Both the position numbers and the translations under genes were made by a program. The notes under the pieces were generated by a model. The model saw nothing but the letters and a program-made list of their open reading frames with translations, was not told where the DNA came from and searched no databases. Below, piece by piece: positions 16,055 through 18,193 of a stretch of 18,193 nt of DNA; position 1 is the stretch's first letter; the number at the start of each line of letters is the position of its first letter. The DNA comes from an uncultured Verrucomicrobiales bacterium (GTDB taxonomy: Bacteria; Verrucomicrobiota; Verrucomicrobiae; Limisphaerales; CANJSG01), in assembly GCA_946480965.1 (NCBI GenBank), contig CAMLMI010000053.1, forward strand, positions 1-18,193, written 5' to 3'.

Positions 16055-16322
16055 CCTGACCTCGCCAAACTGAGCCGGGAGGAATGAGAGTCTTGGCCGA
16101 AGCGAAGTCGTCTTCGCCCTCGGCTTTCAGGCCCGGATGCCGCTCCAGCACCTGCTCGATCAAGGCCAGCGCCTCCTCGCGTTCCAGCCCTTCGCTCCGC
16201 TGGGCGTCTTCGGCCTCCAGCGCGTCGGCCGCGTCCACATAGAGCGGGACCAATGCGCCGGACAGCAGCCGGAAGAACTCCGGGCGAACCTCGCGAAAGA
16301 GATGGGACGAGAGACTGGCCAT
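16038..16322 (-). pseudogene. N-terminal stub resembling Wadjet protein JetA
   Basis: A 94-residue frame starting MASLSSHLFREVRPEFFRLL. The pattern LFxxVxPEFFxLLSG...YVDAADAL, then LEREEALALIEQVLERHPG, resembles the start of the JetA (kleisin-like) family of Wadjet SMC defence systems. Full-length members have several hundred residues. Similarity appears to end near residue 78 (about 16090). The remaining residues (KTLIPPGSVWRGQV...) are read backwards through the junction with the integrase remnant. No jetB, jetC or jetD sequence is present. The family assignment is from memory of the motif and could be wrong; what is solid is that a protein-like N-terminus is followed by non-protein-like sequence. 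Confidence 0.45.
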
Positions 16323-16376
16323 CGACGAAGCGGCCGAGGGTTTAGTCCGGCTTCATGAAGACGGCCCCGAGCAACC

Positions 16377-17552
16377 TCACTTCTTCAGCCCGATGCTGCT
16401 GGAGCGCTTGGCGACCTTGCGGCTGGTGAGAACCTTCGTGACCGTGCCGGTCTTGAGATACTTCGACTTCACCGTTTCCAGGATGGCGTCGCGGTGGTCG
16501 TAGAGGCGCTTGAGCTTGCGGGGCTTCACCCGAGCGGTGACGTAGGCGGTGAGCAGCGGCAGCGCGATGGTGCTGTCGGTGTAGCAGACGACGCTGTCGG
16601 GCAGCTTGTCGGGATCGACCTTGCCCCAGCTCACGGCTTCGGCCGGCGTGGCACCGCTGAGGCCGCCGGTGTCGGGGCGGGCGTCGGTGCATTGGAGGAA
16701 GTAGTCGTGGCCCTTCTCCTGGATGCCCATGACCTCCTGGATCTGCGGCTCGGTCTGGAGCATGAAGTTCTTCGGGCTGCCGCCGCCGAGGATGAAGACA
16801 CTGCTGGTGTGGCCGGTGCTCTTCGCGTGATAGACGATGCCGGCGGTCTGGTTCACGTCGCGGTTCACGTCGGGCATCAACAGCGAGCCGCGCATGGACA
16901 TGGCGGCGACGTTCATGCCGATGGAGCTGTCGCCGGGGCTGCTGGTGAAGATGGGGATGCCGCACTCGTAGGCCGTGGCAAGGACGGAGCTATCCTTGAT
17001 CCCGAGCTTCTTCTGGCGGGCATGGACGTATTTGCCGAGGAGGTAGTGGAACTCGTCGGTGCCCATCGGCCGCTGGAACTCGGGGCCTTGGATGACCTCG
17101 CGGACGAAGGCGTCGGTGTCGAGCAGCACGTTGTAGTCGAAGAGCACGTCGTAGATACGGATGACGCCTTCCTGGTGCAGCTCGGTGTCGTCGAGGAACG
17201 GCGTGCCGGAATGCAGCTTCATGTCCAAGCCGAAGTGCAGATCGTGATAAAGGTTCGCGCCGGTGGAGATGACCCAGTCGATGTAGCCGCCTTTCATCAG
17301 CGGGATGATGTAGCTCTTGCCGAGGCCGGCCGGGGTGAGCGCGCCGGTGAGGGACATGCCCACGAAGCCGTCGTCCGGCAGCATCTTCTTGGCGAGGAGC
17401 TGGGCCGCTTCGCGCAGACGGCCGCCGTTGTAGGCGAGCATCGACTGGTCGATGAGGTCGGCGGCGGAGATGTTCTTGCCGACGCCGAAGGGATTGAGGC
17501 GCGGGTAGGCGGCGAACTTCTTCGAGACTTTGTGGGCGGACGATTTGCTCAT
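16377..17552 (-). CDS. dys: Deoxyhypusine synthase-like protein
   Basis: A 391-residue protein of the deoxyhypusine synthase family. NAD-site elements are visible: [14 protein letters not shown] (94-107), [11 protein letters not shown] (203-213), LGGGSPKNF (255-263) and [18 protein letters not shown] (294-311). Lys311 in SWGK matches the lysine that forms the covalent imine intermediate in eukaryotic enzymes. The basic, Ser/Lys-rich C-terminus ([18 protein letters not shown]) extends past the usual fold. Bacteria lack eIF5A, the eukaryotic substrate; some bacterial homologues make homospermidine from spermidine and putrescine, so a polyamine role is the best guess. The start ATG at 17552 has no obvious ribosome-binding site. 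Neighbours give no pathway context. Confidence 0.92.
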   Translation of the reverse strand: MSKSSAHKVSKKFAAYPRLNPFGVGKNISAADLIDQSMLAYNGGRLREAAQLLAKKMLPDDGFVGMSLTGALTPAGLGKSYIIPLMKGGYIDWVISTGANLYHDLHFGLDMKLHSGTPFLDDTELHQEGVIRIYDVLFDYNVLLDTDAFVREVIQGPEFQRPMGTDEFHYLLGKYVHARQKKLGIKDSSVLATAYECGIPIFTSSPGDSSIGMNVAAMSMRGSLLMPDVNRDVNQTAGIVYHAKSTGHTSSVFILGGGSPKNFMLQTEPQIQEVMGIQEKGHDYFLQCTDARPDTGGLSGATPAEAVSWGKVDPDKLPDSVVCYTDSTIALPLLTAYVTARVKPRKLKRLYDHRDAILETVKSKYLKTGTVTKVLTSRKVAKRSSSIGLKK

Positions 17553-17768
17553 AACAGGTGGCGCGAATTAAGGCGGAACGACGGACGAAGGGAAGCGGGG
17601 AGTTGGTGCGGGGCGGATGACGGATGCTGGATTCCAGATGCCTGTGATCCGAGAACAGCGATCCGTTGTCAGTCTTCAGTTTTCAGAAGAGGTGGAGATA
17701 CGACGGACAATTGGCTTTGAAACGGTTCATCCGGTTTCTACGGTCCAGTCCCGGAAGCGCCCGAACCC
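17553..17768. other. Divergent intergenic region
   Basis: A 216-bp gap between the deoxyhypusine synthase-like gene and the gene starting at 17769. It includes a run of similar short words (TCAGTCTTCAGTTTTCAGAA near 17670-17690, and GGATGCTGGATTCCAGATGC near 17621-17640) with lower G+C than its surroundings. These look like dispersed low-complexity repeats. I cannot defend a promoter call. Confidence 0.45.
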
Positions 17769-18193
17769 ATGAAGCCCCGATTCCTTCCCCTGCCCCTGCT
17801 CGCCCTTTTGCTGATCAGCGCGATTCTCCCGGTGTTCGCCGCCACCGTCACTCCGCCCGAGTCGGCTTCCGTCGGCGCGGACGATTCTGCCGAGACGCGG
17901 CGGCTGCTGGAATCCAGCCTGCGGCTTCAGCAGCAGCTCCAGGAGAACCTCGCCGCCAGCGAACGCGCGCGCCAGGAAGCGGCCGCTTCCAGCCGCACCA
18001 ACACGGACGCTTTGGCCGCGCAGCTCAAGACGCTGGAATCCACCTTGGCCGAGCGCCAGGAAACGCAGGCGCGTTCCCTGGAGAAAACCGCCGGAACGGC
18101 CCTGGTCGCGATCGTCGTCTGCGCCGTGGCCGGATTGCTCGCGCTGCTCGGGTTGGCCTGGGCGCAATGGCGCGGCATGAACCGCTTGGCCAC
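17769..18193 (+). CDS. Signal-peptide, coiled-coil, membrane protein (3' end outside window)
   Basis: The first 141 codons of an open frame starting MKPRFLPLPLLALLLISAIL at the ATG at 17769. Residues 1-24 are a signal peptide ending VFAA. Residues about 42-108 are a long charged coiled coil (ETRRLLESSLRLQQQLQENL, then LAAQLKTLESTLAERQETQ). A transmembrane helix follows at about 109-132 (ALVAIVVCAVAGLLALLGLA), then WAQWRGMNRLA at the window edge. The arrangement suggests a periplasmic coiled coil with a cytoplasmic C-terminal part. I do not recognise a family; the informative part may lie outside the window. Confidence 0.75.
   Translation, partial: MKPRFLPLPLLALLLISAILPVFAATVTPPESASVGADDSAETRRLLESSLRLQQQLQENLAASERARQEAAASSRTNTDALAAQLKTLESTLAERQETQARSLEKTAGTALVAIVVCAVAGLLALLGLAWAQWRGMNRLA

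Noticed and set aside
16342..16965. A 207-codon minus-strand frame inside the deoxyhypusine synthase-like gene
   Set aside because: Out-of-frame shadow of the real gene, rich in Arg, His and Pro with no motif.

Overview
The window looks like chromosome of a high-GC member of the Verrucomicrobiota, most likely near Pedosphaera/Limisphaera (a guess from gene style, not from a phylogeny). The pointers are a MoxR/DUF58/DUF4381/VWA operon, a pseudopilin of the H-X9-DG class, large secreted proteins with NHL-like, Calx-beta and LamG-like modules, a C-terminal 'DPSGDGLNNLLKYALG' type domain, a bacterial deoxyhypusine synthase homologue and short palindromic intergenic repeats. Nothing suggests a plasmid or an intact phage.

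Layout. (1) 1-4066, minus strand: a MoxR AAA+ ATPase, a gene of foreign appearance with a nucleoside-deoxyribosyltransferase/TIR-like domain, a DUF58 protein, a DUF4381-like membrane protein and a BatA-like VWA protein cut by the window edge. ATGA stop/start overlaps tie the foreign gene to DUF58 and DUF4381 to VWA. A 135-bp inverted pair of palindromes (REPIN-like) sits between DUF58 and DUF4381. (2) 4240-8381: cutA, a convergent GH28 lipoprotein, then a two-gene plus-strand unit of an unknown secreted protein coupled by ATGA to an M64-type metallopeptidase. (3) 8447-14976: on the minus strand a pseudopilin followed by a 1043-residue secreted modular protein. Divergent from them is a 766-residue protein joining three enzyme domains: alpha/beta-hydrolase esterase, SGNH hydrolase and SMP-30/gluconolactonase-like propeller. 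(4) 15302-16322: tRNA-Asn(GTT) with a recognisable promoter, followed at once by a broken tyrosine recombinase. Facing it is the N-terminal stub of a protein resembling JetA of the Wadjet defence system. I read this as the scar of a collapsed genomic island. (5) 16377-18193: a deoxyhypusine synthase-like gene and the start of a signal-peptide/coiled-coil/membrane protein that runs off the window.

How the genes may work together. The first block is a chaperone-ATPase/VWA module at the membrane, with an added gene that may be a conflict effector. The middle block is mostly exported enzymes for plant-type or marine polysaccharide and protein breakdown (GH28, esterase, SGNH, lactonase-like, metallopeptidase) plus a pseudopilin and a large surface protein. 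The tRNA region records mobile-element traffic. All family names come from motif recognition by eye; no database search was possible.
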